NCBI GenBank assembly: GCA_030847615.1
Contig: JAUMIR010000001.1
Span: 181,245,001-181,309,000, forward strand
Origin: Gambelia wislizenii
Taxonomy: Eukaryota; Chordata; Lepidosauria; Squamata; Crotaphytidae
DNA length: 64,000 nucleotides
Direction: 5' to 3'
Shown here: in pieces, positions 24,504 through 35,548 of the stretch
Layout of the letters: every line of letters starts with the position of its first letter
How positions within the stretch are numbered: position 1 is the first letter of the stretch
Position numbers and translations under genes: made by a program
Notes under the pieces: model-generated
What the model was told of the DNA's origin: nothing
The model's database searches: none
What the model saw: only the letters and a program-made list of their open reading frames with translations

Positions 24504-25587
24504 CACTGTCTCATTTCTCATACAGTCATTGGAAATATGATGGGATAAGAAAGAATAGGTCTACTATCTATCCTGGCCACTTCCTGGTACAAATAGCAGG
24601 AGCAGGACATCTGAAAAAGCTGAGGAACTTTTTTAAAACTGTGAGAAAATATTGATGTTGCAGTTTTGGCATGCTTTTTTTTTTTTTTTTTAAAGAGAGA
24701 AATGAAATTAAGCCAATCAAATTAAGCTTAGTGGTTCTGTTAGGAACACAATATAAATGAAATCTGTAGAACTAATTGAAAGCCAGAACACAGTCTCAGG
24801 AATCTGAAAATACCACCTGGGAAAATTGCAGTCTGTATTGTAGTGGTCTTAAAAAACAGAAACTCTGCAAAGATTTCAGAATTTATATTTGGAAAGATCT
24901 TTACTTACTGCTTTATACATTATGCTGCAATAGCAATCTGAATAGTTCCACCCTAAAGGATTGCCCTTTCTAATATTTTGTTTAAGCAATTCAAATGTGA
25001 CACATTTCCAGATATTTTATGTCACAATCTTCGAGACAATTCCATTGAGCTGTATGGCATACCAGTCAAATGTCAATCAGTTGTTTGATAGCTTTTATTT
25101 CAATGATGAATGCACTAAAAAAAAAAAAAAACCCCAAAAAACAAAAAAACAAACACCTCACAATCTTTTGAATTCAGTCACTAGAAGTACCATTGAAGCA
25201 GAAATCTAAAATAGAGTTAGTCATGGAAACTTACATGGCACAATCCAGCAGAAGTCAGGCATGACAAAGTCCCACTGGAAGGAATGGAACAGGCCACAAC
25301 ATAAGCCTGTTGCATTATTCTATAAGCCAACATGTTGATAGCTTTGCTTCAAAACACCACATATACCAAAGTGCAGGACTGGGCCTGTCAAAACACCAGG
25401 TTCTTCATGTACTTAGAAAACTTTGAAACAAATAGAAATGCCTATTTTAAAAAGAAAGTATCTTCAGCTGAAGGGAGCTGAAGGGGCATTTTCTGGTCAC
25501 TTTGCTTGTAATTATTTTCCCCTAAGCTCTGTAAGTTTTAGTTCCAGGTCTCTTCAATTCTTTGTGAGTTCCCCAACTTGTAAGAAA

Positions 25588-27108
25588 GGGTTGTCTAGAT
25601 GGTGAAAAAACTCCTCATAGAATTGGAGGAGAATACCTTTTGTCCCAATAAGATACTGCGGTGAGTTGCCATTTTCGGAAGGTCGGGGAGCATAAACTCC
25701 AAAAACAACCTGGGAAAAACCTTGTGGCTTTTCCTGAGATTTTTTTTTTAAATATGCAGAAAAGAGCATTACCACTCATTTTAGGCTTGCCATTAGTGCC
25801 GAAAAACCAGTAAAATTCCAGATTGAAGGGACTGAAAATAGTTCCATCTGGCTGGGCTGCTTGAAACAGCAGATCCCAGATTCCTCCAGATTCCTCTGCT
25901 GAAGGCAGCACCCGCCTCCATCACATGCAGCAAAGCTCGGAAGAGGAGGAGACAGCCATCCTCGCATTCCCTGGTCCCAGCTGTGGCAGCGGGAAGGCTT
26001 CCATGCGGGGGAGGAGAGAGACATCCTCCATTCCTCCCCAGTCCCAGCAGCAGTGGCAGGAAGGCTTCCATGGGGGGAGGGAGGAGAGAGCCATCTTCTA
26101 TTCCTCCCCCTCCCTGCTCCCAGCAATGGGGGGGAGGCTTCTGTGTGTGGGGAGGAGAGAGTCACTCTCCATTCTTCCCCTCCCCGGTATCAACAGTGGT
26201 GGAAGGAAGGCCTCTGGGGGTGGGGAAGGAGAGAGCCATCCGACATTCCTCCCCCTCCCTGGTCCCAGCAGAGGTGGGGGGGGGAAAGGCTTCTGTGTGT
26301 GGGTGGGGAGAGAGTAGCCCTCCATTCTTCCCCTCCCCAGTCTCAACAGCGGTTGAAGGAAGGCTTCTGTGGGGGTGGGGAGTAGAGAACCATCTTCCAT
26401 TCTTCCCACTCCCTGGTTCTACCAGCAGTGGCAGGGAGGAGGCAGGGCCAGTTTAAGGGCCCCTCAGCACCTGCAACTGTGGGGGACCCCATCATAACTC
26501 TCCTGGCTGCCGCTGGCCAGCGAGCTGTCACCACTGGTGCTACAGTCAGGCTGTGTGGCTGACAAGAAGTACCGAGAGATGGGGTAAGTCATTCACATGG
26601 ATGCATGGGTTTGTCCTATATACTTTTGTCCTGGTTTTGTGGCAGAGTATTATGGAAACCCTAGCTCATTTGGACAACCGCTTCACATTGCTGAACAGAG
26701 TGGAAGTGGAAAGCTGATTGGTCAGACATGTACGGGGGTGGGCTTACCAGCAATGAAGTGGCCAGAAGCACCATTTTTGGAGTTTTGCCTTGCTGAACTG
26801 AACACACAATTTTTTGCTGAGCTGAGGCAACCAAACATCTTTTTAAAGCAGAAGGTGGCACTTCTGCACCTTAGATTTGCCGTTTTAAAAAACATGTACA
26901 GCAGTGACAAATTATGGAGAATAATAACATGAGTGATTCACTCCTGGCCCCATCTTGATTCACAGGCATGGCTACGTGTGAATTTCAAACACAAATAGCT
27001 TTGTATATCGGCAATTTTGCCAAAGCACTGTGGAGACAAAAGAACGCTGCTGCAGTTTTGCATTAGTGCACAGCAATCAACAGTATAGCCTCTCATCTAG
27101 ACAAGCCC
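25588..27108. mobile_element. Large family III TIR element with internal minisatellite
   Basis: The ends are GGGTTGTCTAGATGGTGAAA and the complement of GGGCTTGTCTAGATGAGAGG. Next to the left end comes 'actcctcatagaattggagg', and near the right end 'gtgattcactcctggcccca'; both are the inverted equivalents of blocks in the 11371 copy. At 1521 bp it is much longer than the other copies because of the minisatellite at 25930-26450 and the unassigned DNA on either side. The open frames across it (up to 157 codons) are repeat artefacts. Confidence 0.6.
25930..26450 (+). repeat. Minisatellite, 65-80 bp unit, about seven copies
   Basis: Each unit reads roughly ggagagagccat, then attcctccccctccc, a variable 'cagcagtgg' stretch, then aaggcttctgtg and a G-rich run. 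Units start near 25945, 26020, 26085, 26152, 26228, 26308 and 26383, so unit length varies. The strand asymmetry (G-runs and CCTCCC runs) leaves several frames open by chance. Confidence 0.8.
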
Positions 27109-27323
27109 TCTCAGTAATGGGTAATTAAATTTTCAACTGTAGAAAATTTCACCTTCAGGTTTTCTTTTGATTATCTCAATGATATGAAGAGAACATTAAC
27201 TCATGTGTACTCACTTTGAAGCCTGATTCACCCTTTCTCTAAAACTTAACTGTTTGGGGGAAATGATGACAATCTATACTATGTTTTTAATCCCACAGTT
27301 TACAGTGAGAATCAAGAGGGAGG

Positions 27324-27538
27324 GGACACTTTCACACACTACCCAGATATAGCACTATAACTGCTATCGCTGCATTCTGTGATATCCTGTGGTTTATAAT
27401 TTGGTGAGGCACTAGAGCTCTCTGCCTGAAAATTCTAACTAATCCTCCCTAAACAACAAATCCCAACATTCTATAGGATAAATCCATGGAAGTTAAAGTG
27501 GAATCATAGTGCTATAATTATGTAGTGTGAGAAGGTCC
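27324..27538. mobile_element. Palindromic MITE, family Pal-A, copy 4, with 3-bp TSD
   Basis: The termini are GGACACTTTCACACACTAC and the complement of GGACCTTCTCACACTACA. AGG flanks both sides (27321-27323 and 27539-27541). Internal halves match 'actataactgctatcgctgc' against 'agttaaagtggaatcatagt'. Confidence 0.75.
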
Positions 27539-27868
27539 AGGGTCTTGAGTTTGGCACAGCTCCACTTTGAAACCCATCTTGAAAACACCATGAAAAATGC
27601 ACACAATTACATCATACAAACAAACTAACAAACGAAAGCCAGTCAAGTATAAACCCAAGATGGAATTAATTTAGCAGTTGAGAAATGAGAGGAAGAATGT
27701 GTACAAGCTTTTACAGATTTGCTAAGATAGGGTATTGGGGTCTGGAAACAAGGAAGTGCAACTTCTAAGGCAAGAGGCTATGAGGAAAGGGGCAGGAAAC
27801 CCCTCACTCCTTGTGTTGAGGCTGAAGAAAATACAAGTATGCATCAGGTAGTTTAAGATGGTGACATG

Positions 27869-28431
27869 GGATTTTATCGGACACAGCAAATACGGTGTCA
27901 TAACAACAGCTAATGAACGCAAAAGGGCACGCGTATCAGATGACATCATCCTTTTGTGATTTTGTACTGTCAAAAAGGTGTTCTATTTTATTGATGGGCC
28001 AAGCCATCAATAGATCTCCCATTGCGTTTTTGTGCTATTATTGCCGGTGCTTGAAACCTTGTGCCATTGTGCTCATGTGAATACAGCGTCAATGAGCAAA
28101 CACTTCCAGGTGAGATCGTGAAAACCAGGTATGGGATGCTCTTTTTATGAACCTCCCTGGTTCACTTTTAAGTTTTAAAGTGTGTTTCTGTGCTTGTGTG
28201 TATGTTTTCTGTCTTTTTTTTTTAATTTACCGCACTTGCATCTTCTTGCGAGAATCGCCAAGATCTCAAACCAGGAAGTAAACACAGCTCTGTTCATGGT
28301 CCATTTATGCTGGGGCTGGCTTTTCATGCTGCTCAAGGTAGGTCTGATAAAGGGGGTTCTTTTGCCAGCAGAAAAGTGCCACAAAATATGCTGGCAAAAG
28401 AACTTTTATGGAGAGTGGTCTGATAAAGTCC
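27869..28431 (+). mobile_element. TIR element, family II, copy 1
   Basis: The ends are ggattttatcggacac and the complement of GGACTTTATCAGACC. A subterminal perfect 15-bp hairpin (gttcttttgccagca at 28356-28370, complement at 28389-28403) precedes the right end and is kept in all three copies. Landmarks shared with 41482 are 'aatacggtgtcataacaa' and 'aacacttccaggtgagat'. It is 563 bp with no ORF. Confidence 0.75.
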
Positions 28432-28959
28432 TTAGACTGTACATATAGGCTGGCTCCTGTTAATGAGTTACTATGCCACAAGCTTAACTAACATGGATGC
28501 AGGGGTTGCAGTAGTTTGCCTTTGCCAGAGTCAACTAAGAAGTGTAGGATTCTGGCCCTTCCCGTCTTCCCACCCCATTCAGTTAATGAAGTTTACTTTT
28601 GCACTTTGAATGTTGTTTGCAGTGATAGAAGAAGGTGAGGAGAAAAAGAAAAAACTGAGGAAATTTGAAAGATGGTGAACAAGTGGGATGACAGAGGATT
28701 AATTGCGACTGTACCTGCCAAACTGGGACAGTAGGAACATTTGTTTCCCTCCTGTTATCCCCCTTCTAAACACAGCTTTTTTTCTGGGGAGTGAAGAGCA
28801 GGGGTGAAGAGAAACATCCTATTATTTTCTTGTGGCTTGATGTACAGTGACAGATGTCCTTCAGGCCCTCCTCGGGGTCCTCCAGAGGTCTCTGAGGATG
28901 ATGTGATTGCTGTCCATTGTCCAACCATATAAAACTTCTCTATTGCATCCCCCATCCCC

Positions 28960-29340
28960 ACCATACATTATTTGACTTGTTCCTCCACCATTTCTAATTT
29001 CAACAACCACTTACACATCTTACCTATCAAGTGTTCATAATCTGTACATAAGATTAACTAAAATTCAGATTTGTTCTCTTCAAAATCATTTTTATCCATT
29101 TTAAATCTCTCATAAGTTTGTCTATAAAGATACCATTGAATATTATAACCCTCAGAAATCAGTTCTTCATTTGTCTTGATTATGTATTGATCCTTATTAA
29201 GAAAAAAATCTTGGCAAGTAACCCGTTTTTCTCTTCTAATCATTACCTTCCTTTGAAAGGCTTCTTGTGTTGAAATCCATAGAGGTGTTTGGGAACATAA
29301 ACTGCACATATATTTGTGCCAAATCCTTAGCATAGAACAT
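28960..29340 (-). mobile_element. L1-clade LINE, internal ORF2 fragment
   Basis: On the minus strand the frame from 29333 reads SQTPLWISTQEAFQRK, then YIIKTNEELISEGYNIQWYL and FKMDKNDFEENKSEF. This matches the linker between the reverse transcriptase and C-terminal domain of L1 ORF2. No poly(A) end is nearby, so this is an internal fragment. The frame stays open for about 91 codons and continues to about 28970. Confidence 0.75.
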
Positions 29341-29579
29341 ATTACATAATGATTACTAAAACTGGCATTTGCCTTTTCCTTGTTATAACATAAATAAGTG
29401 TGCCAACCGAACCAGAGGTCATGTCACTCTAAATCCCATCATTCTTTCATTTTGCAGCACAATCCACTCTTTCAAGCACACTAGGCAACAATCAGAGAAA
29501 TACAACTTCAGTTCAATTCTTAGCTAACACACATTGGAAACGGCTTAATGTAGTGTAGATGTGTAAATTGCTATTGCTT

Positions 29580-29660
29580 AAAAAAAAAATGTAAGCCGCC
29601 CTGATAACCTTTGTGGCTGAAGAGCGGGGTATAAACACCTAATTAAAAAATTAATTAAAA
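29580..29660 (+). mobile_element. LINE 3' tail (CR1/L2 type)
   Basis: The phrase 'tgtaagccgccctgataac' followed by 'agagcggggtataaac' and a taattaaa-rich end is the usual 3' tail of CR1/L2-group LINEs in reptiles. Only about 80 bp remain. Confidence 0.6.
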
Positions 29661-30039
29661 TTCAAAATGCCTATACTTCGATGTAGCTCAACAGTGCCAC
29701 TTAGAGCATTTAGGATTTCTTTAGTGCAGTGAACCCCTAGACTAAATATCCCTAGCTGTGCCTCAGAATAAATATCCTAAAGTTAATCCTTTTTCCACAA
29801 AAGGAAATTGGCCCAAACCAGCAAGTTCATTTTTAATGCAAAATCATTAAGCAGATCATATCAGACTCTAAATAATTTTCTGATTTGCTAATTAGACAAC
29901 TAGCAGCAGGTGTTTGGATTATCTCACCATGGAAAGAAACCTCAGATCATCTCCATTAAAGAATGTTTCAGTATAATGCTAATTTTGTTCTCAAAAGAAG
30001 CAACAAGTAATTTTAGCAATTTCCTTCCCAATGCAGTTT

Positions 30040-30210
30040 TCAAAGACTACTGCAGTTTCAGACTTATTTTTTGCAAAATTTGCATGTAGTATTTTTATGC
30101 AGAAAATCCCATTATTATACTTAGTATTATTTTCTGTCTAGAAAACACTGCTTTCTGCATTTAAAAAGATAAAATTTTGCACAGACTAAGTCTTGAACTG
30201 AGAAGATTCT
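30040..30210. repeat. 'TGTGCAGAAAAT' family, copy 2
   Basis: This stretch holds the phrases tgcaaaatttgcatg, atgcagaaaatccc and 'ttttgcacagactaagtc', in the same style as the copy at 15617 but shorter and more diverged. Confidence 0.45.
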
Positions 30211-30724
30211 TTTCAGTCCAGGATTCTCTTTGTCAGGGTTTCCCAACATTCAGGAAATACATTATCTGACTATTTTTCAAAAGTTTTAAATGTTCTTTCT
30301 ATCCTGTTTTTATAACTTGTTTTCTCCCCTCCCCAAATAAATGTCTGGACCGCTGGTTATATTGTTTTGAAAAGGAATTTCACATTGAAACCTTTGTGAC
30401 ATGCAAAATAGCTAACCTATGCCGTAAAGTAAAAGGTTTGTGTCTAGTGAATTTTAGACAACTAAATGCAAAGTGCTTTCATTTTTACTCTTTGAAGAGA
30501 TGCCCTGAAGGGGGATGGGAAATAGAATGGCTTAGAAGTTTTCCAATGAACTGGACAACTACAGTGTGTCTACACTCTTCACTTGACTGTAGTGTATCTG
30601 TGGCACTGAGCTCCTGTGAAAGGTCCATATGAAAATTATCTTTAAAAGATTCCACAAATGGGTGCTATGAACTAGTAGCTTCTCAATTCAAAACAATTTC
30701 ACAAACATCATCTTTTGTGAAGAA

Positions 30725-31140
30725 AGCAGCATTTTCTACACAGAAAATAATATTTCTGCATTGAAATATTTTCTGTGCAAAAAATGCTACTTTCTGTGCA
30801 AAAATATATGATTTTTGCACAGAATAAGTCCCAAATTATGAATAGCCTTAAAAAATGGCATAGTTTTCTAAGGCCAAATCCACACTACACAAACAATCCA
30901 GTTTAAAACTGGGTTATTTGCCACAACTCCTTCCTATGGAATCCTGGGATTTTTAGTTTGGTGAGGCACCATCACTCTTTGGCAGAAAAGGCTAAGGCCT
31001 TCCAAAAGTATATATCTGAGAATTCAGTAGGAAGGAGCCATGACAAATAATCCAGTTTCAAACTGGATTATTTGTCTAGTGTGGGTGCACTCTAAGACTT
31101 TCTCATTGCAGAAATAAAATTGTTGAAATAACTCGTTGTT
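30725..31140. repeat. 'TGTGCAGAAAAT' family, copy 3, split by Pal-A copy 5
   Basis: The phrases 'cacagaaaataatatttctg' and 'tttctgtgcaaaaatatatg' lead to 'aattatgaatagccttaaaa'. After the MITE at 30872-31092 the family continues with 'ctcattgcagaaataaaatt', matching 'ccttgcagtggaaagaaaat' in the 15.6 kb copy. So the MITE landed inside an existing copy. Confidence 0.55.
30872..31092. mobile_element. Palindromic MITE, family Pal-A, copy 5, TSD TAA
   Basis: The termini ggccaaatccacactac and 'ctagtgtgggtgcac' are inverted repeats. TAA flanks both sides (30869-30871 and 31093-31095). Internally 'aatccagtttaaaactggg' is mirrored by 'aatccagtttcaaactggat'. Confidence 0.75.
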
Positions 31141-32684
31141 ACCTTTAAAGAAAAACTTTGTGAAGAATTACACCCCTTCTCTCTGTGTGTGTGCGTGTAT
31201 GCATGTGCATGTGTAGATAGACATAAACATAGATAAAGCAAGTGATTTTGGAATGTGGAGGTGTGGATGGAAATAGACACAAGTAGCACTCGGGAATAAA
31301 CTACATCACTATCAGCATTACTGGGGCATTTGCTATGAGACATCCCCAGGGTTGTAGTAAAATTCCCAGTGGAGGGATTCAGAACTATAAGGCATCAAAT
31401 ATAGCATCTTGACATTTGAGAGGAAAGCCATCTAGCTGAAGATAATCGAGATGATTGCCAGAGTCTTATTTCATCATGCGTTCCCCAGGGCTGAACAGAC
31501 AGGGAAGCTATGAGGTCACAAAGTATAGCCTGATTACCAGTGGTCTTATCTTCAACTTGAGGGCAAATTTACAAATGGTTTCCTGAAGACAAAAGGGGTA
31601 AGTGAAAGACTTTTGCCTGTCTGTCAGTCTGCCCTTTGCATTTAGAAAATGTAGTTGCTCCACCTCTTTATATGAAATATGAAATTCCTGCACATGCATC
31701 CAGTTCTAAAACAGAAAAGCCATTTCAGTAAGTCAGACCACACACACATAAAGGAATTTAGCTACAAAGCATTTGAGCTATGAGGCTTAGCCTGTTGTAT
31801 CTTTGAGTCCTGAGCTTGAGAAGTACGCATTGAGTCAGAATGATGAGATTTATAGATAGTGCTCACCCACCTGTATCTTCAAGCTTTACAACAAAACTAT
31901 GAAAGCTAGGATAACTGTTCCTTAGAAACTGATGTGTTGACAGGGGGGAAAGGCCAGAATTCTGGGTATTTCTACAGAGCTTGAAAATATTGTGCTTTGT
32001 GATAAGGAAAAGGATTTCTCAACACATTTAAATATCCCCACAGCCATATCCCACTTTCCTTCTCTTGGTTCTTGGAAATCTTTCTTCCCATATTATGCAT
32101 TTCCAAATTGTTTCAGAAAAATACTGTTCAGCAACTGGCTTCAGTTTAGGAAAGAAAAGTCAAGCTGAGATTGCAGAAACAGATGGAGACACAACTTCAC
32201 AGGATTTGTGCAGGTCTAATTTGGGAATCTTGGCTTCTAGAACTCATTTCCTTCTGAGAGTTTCCATATGTTGCAAAAGCAAAGAAAAGTCTGATGCTAA
32301 GGTACTCTGGTCTGCTCTCCTAATGTGAGTATTATGTCAATTTCTTGCCATCAGGGTCCAAAGTAGATTTCAAGTAGTAGTTGGCACGTCTCCAAAAAAA
32401 CCCCACAAAAAACTCTGTTCCATATTCTTTGAAGATTCTGAGTGTCGAAGGCTAGAATTCACGCAATGAACCAGGGCTGCAGAGATAATACCAAAATGGT
32501 AATGCATGGCCAAGTGAACAAGACTGGATTTTGTATATAAGCAACACCTGAATAAACATAGTGTTGTCATATTCCAGTTCCTCAAATCCAGGCATTTAAT
32601 TTGAATATTGTGCAGCTTATTCTAATTATGCCACTTATTCTAATATGCATTCTAATTCTTCTAATTAGGCACATTAGCAGTATG
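31141..32684. other. Intergenic, nothing assigned
   Basis: Contains a TG-rich scrap near 31185-31215 and otherwise no recognisable gene or repeat. Confidence 0.5.
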
Positions 32685-33105
32685 TCCCATTTGGGCCACT
32701 GTAACATGCTCTACTTGGTGTTGCCTTTGAAGAATGTTCAGCTGGTCCAGAGAGAGGCAGCCAGACTGTTAACCAGGAAAGGTTACAGAGACCTTACTAG
32801 GGCCCGGTTGTAGCAGCTCCACTGGTTGCCAGTTTGTTTCTGGACACAATTCAAAGTACTGGTTATGACCTATAAAGTCCTATATGGTGCAGGTCCAGGT
32901 TATTTGGCAGAACATATCTCCCTGTATGATCCAACATGGGCTCTGAGGTCATCCGGAGAGGCCCTTCTCTCAGTCCCACTACCATCACAATGTGAGAGAG
33001 TGCCTTCCAAGTGGTTGCCTCTGGACTTTGGAAATCCCTTCCCAGGGAGGCCAGAATGGCCCCTCCTTGTTCAGACACGTTAGCACACTGGAAACTTTGT
33101 ACATG
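32685..33105 (+). mobile_element. L2/CR1-group LINE, C-terminal ORF2 part, 5' segment
   Basis: The frame reads GHCNMLYLVLPLKNVQLVQR then EAARLLT and, after a TAG at 32811-32813, QLHWLPVCFWTQFKVLVMTY and GAGPGYLAE. This is the characteristic region just after the reverse transcriptase in L2-like elements. A frameshift follows near 32990. The element is interrupted at 33105 by an insertion and resumes at 33577. Confidence 0.8.
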
Positions 33106-33576
33106 TTAAGAGATCCAGGCAGCAAAAAGTTGTAGCAGAGTGCCCATCATCCTAGTGATGGAGAATGAAGTACACAGACACATAGGTGGTATCTAAGTCT
33201 ACTATTTTTACTGGAACATAATTAAACATATATACAGAACTATAGAGAATCTTCTCTGTGGACTACTTCAGGAGCAAATCAGTTCTGGTACTGCATAGTT
33301 CCAAGTACAGAATTCAATAGATTACAGAGTCACAGAGCATACTCAATAACATCCTGCTTACAGAAACATACACATTTCCCATAGAGATTGCATTCTTTCA
33401 GACAGATATGGCCTCTGTCTCAAGGTTGTGTTCCCAGGCCATTAAACTCATAACACAGTCCAGGTACAGCCTTGCTTACACTGTATGCCCCCTGTAGGCA
33501 AACACATTGAGCTTCATGCTCTTATTCTCTTTACAGCATGAATTTATCAGACTGTATGTCCCATAATCCTGACATG
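33106..33576. mobile_element. LTR-like insertion inside the L2
   Basis: The insertion is about 471 bp and splits the L2. The flanks share ACATG (33101-33105 and 33572-33576), part of a 7-bp direct repeat ACATGTT. Read on the minus strand it begins near TGTCAGGATTATGGGACA and ends near ATCTCTTAACA, the TGT...ACA form of an LTR. A minus-strand TATA-like tatatatg is present. There is no ORF. The superfamily is unresolved. Confidence 0.5.
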
Positions 33577-33795
33577 TTCTCGTCCTACTGGCAGGTTAAA
33601 ACCTTTTTATTCAGACAGACTTTTAAAACAGAAGGTTTTAAAAGTATGGGCTAGGGAGTGCTGTATTGTTTTAACTGAACTGTTTTAAGAGCTTTTTACC
33701 CTTTTCAATTGCATTTTATTCTTTTACTGAGCTGTGAATTGTTTTAATACTCTAAACTAATTTAATTCTATTATATATGCATTTTTGTATGTTTT
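33577..33795 (+). mobile_element. L2/CR1-group LINE, 3' segment after the insertion
   Basis: Coding-like text 'aaacctttttattcagacag' (KTFLFRQ, the usual end of these ORFs) is followed by an AT-rich 3' UTR. It is continuous with 32685-33105 once the insertion is removed. Confidence 0.7.
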
Positions 33796-33802
33796 TAGCT
33801 AT

Positions 33803-34316
33803 CTCTCTGGCTTTTCTTCGCAAACGAAGATTCAGGAAGGACTCATCCTGCACTTTCTGCAAGCGCACTGATGACTGAAAAGGCCAATCCAAGATAAACA
33901 AGTCTGGTTGCAGAAAGCACAACAGAAGGTCTCCTTGGGTGATGTTTCCGGGTTGTGATTCTTTCTGCGTTGTCATTTCTCTACAAGACTTGTTTGGCAT
34001 GAGTTCTCAAATAAAGCTGCAGCATTGTGGATAGTGCATCTCCATGCCTCCTGATGTGAGGCCAGGGCGGATCATTGTTGGTGATCAATTTGGCCGAGCC
34101 TGAGATGTTGTTTCAGGGAGTCCTTGTATCACTATTTTTGAAGCTCCCCTCTTACGCTGACCCACGGCGAGTTCACCGTAGAGTACTATTTTTGGGAGGC
34201 GATGGTTCTCCATCCTAGAAATGTGCCCTGCCCAGCGCAGCTGTGTTCTCAATATCATGGCCTCAATGCTGGTGATCCCTGCTTGCTCAAGGACAGCAAC
34301 ATTCATCACATTTAGC
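33803..34316 (-). mobile_element. LINE X, C-terminal ORF fragment, copy 1
   Basis: Minus-strand frames read ILRTQLRWAGHISRMENHRL, then LYGELAVGQRKRGA, and after a frameshift the zinc-finger tail seen better in copy 2. LRWAGH-R---RLPK is a recurring C-terminal signature of vertebrate non-LTR retrotransposons. I cannot place the clade. Its DNA at 33803-33850 preserves the uninterrupted target site of the element inserted in copy 2. Confidence 0.65.
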
Positions 34317-34335
34317 TATATTGTTCTTTTAAATA

Positions 34336-34560
34336 GGGAGCCCTGGTGGCACAGTGGTTAAATGCCAGTACTGCAAGCTACAATATTATGAGTTCATTGC
34401 AGAGGGCTCCAAGGTTGCCTCAGCCTTCTATCCTTCCATAGGTCAGTAAAATGAGTACCCAGCTTGTTGGGGGCAATTAGCTAACACACTGTAAACCACT
34501 TAGGGAGTGCTTCAGCACTGATAAGCAGTATAGAAATACCAGTGCTATTGCTACTGCTGC
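34336..34560 (+). mobile_element. tRNA-derived SINE of squamate type
   Basis: The head 'ggagccctggtggcacagtg' contains a Pol III A box (tggcacagtgg), and gagttcattgc at 34390-34400 is a decayed B box. The body has 'gggcaattagctaacacac' and 'gtaaaccacttagggagtgc', and the tail is cta/ctg-rich. This layout is familiar from lizard and snake genomes. It is probably transcriptionally dead given the B-box changes. Confidence 0.75.
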
Positions 34561-34646
34561 TAAATTGTGTGCCAATTTGAGTCCCAATTTGGAGGTAAAA
34601 GTGGGATACAAATAAATATGATGATGATGATGATGATGATGATGAT
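34561..34646 (+). mobile_element. LINE 3' tail with (ATG)n microsatellite
   Basis: The phrase 'ggtaaaagtgggatacaaat' followed by aaat and about nine ATG units is a CR1/L2-type 3' terminus whose end repeat expanded. It abuts the SINE, so the two may have a shared insertion history. Confidence 0.55.
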
Positions 34647-34867
34647 TCCACTTTGCTTCAATCTTCATACCATTTTTATAGTAACAACTGATCTGGGAAT
34701 ACCAGTACAGAGTAATACTTAACATGCTGGAAATGGAACAGGAAGGCCCCTATTCAAATCTCTGCTTGTTCATAGAATTTACCATGTGACTATGGGGCAT
34801 CATGACCTTTCAGAAAACATACTTTACAGGTAGGATTCAAAGACATAGCAGTGTAAGTCTGGAATAT

Positions 34868-34995
34868 CAGTAAGCAAGGGGATCTTGTAGTATCTTTGAG
34901 AGAAAGAATTTGTAGCATAAGCTTTCGTAGACTTGGTCTATTTCCTCAGATACATAAACTGGCTCCATGCATCTGAGGAAATATCCAAAAGTAGT
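34868..34995. mobile_element. Inverted-repeat element with hammerhead-like core (locus H2)
   Basis: The element has 'gatcttgtagtatctttgag' and 'tagcataagctttcgtagac', then a mirrored, truncated right arm 'catctgaggaaatatcc'. On the minus strand it reads CTGAGGA (34949-34943), a stem TAGAC-CAA-GTCTA, then CGAAA (GAAA at 34926-34923) and GCTTATGC, which can form a mini-helix. Both core boxes fit the CUGANGA...GAAA hammerhead consensus. One extra A lies between the first box and the stem. Confidence 0.55.
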
Positions 34996-35454
34996 CAATG
35001 CCCTCATCCCCCAATACCCATAGCTATGCCCCTCTTTTCCCCAAGTGGCCAAAACAGGCCCAAAGCCAAAACTAGAAGTGAGGTCAAGTCATTTCCCAAT
35101 CAACAAAAATGACCTAGAGGGGGCACAGGAGCAAAATTGTCCCTTGCCCTCTGCAAATTTGCTTACCATTGCTGGCTAGTGATAGACTTTGAAGGACAAT
35201 GTGACTTTATGGTAGAAAGAGTCAGTCAGTAGGCAGATTCCCAGCTTTCAAATGTGGGCACTTGTACCAATGTAGCATAGACTGAGAAAGATAGCAGAAT
35301 CTGTTGTTGCATAGCTTCACCATAGAATCCATGCATTTTATCCCATATCATGTCAACCTGTTTTTTTGTTGTTTTTTTGGTGGGGGTGGGATGGGAGGTT
35401 GTACAATAATAATCAAAATGTGCACACAAGTTTGCATTTGCACTTATATCTAAC

Positions 35455-35548
35455 AGCACACTCCTATGCCTTCCTATACAGAAGAAAGTTCCACTGAATT
35501 CAGTAGGGCTTGCTTCCAGGAGAATAGTTATAGGTTTGCAGCCTACAG
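35455..35548. repeat. Palindromic squamate repeat fragment
   Basis: The text 'acactcctatgccttcctat', 'ccactgaattcagtagggc' and 'gtttgcagcctac' resembles a widespread reptile repeat whose two halves mirror around gaattcag. The superfamily is uncertain. Confidence 0.45.

Noticed and set aside
25925..26456. Frames of 130 and 157 codons with glycine/proline repeats
   Set aside because: They are generated by the 65-80 bp minisatellite; no start context or conserved domain.
34348..34400. A functional tRNA gene
   Set aside because: Only A- and decayed B-box similarity is present, with a SINE body; the cloverleaf does not close.
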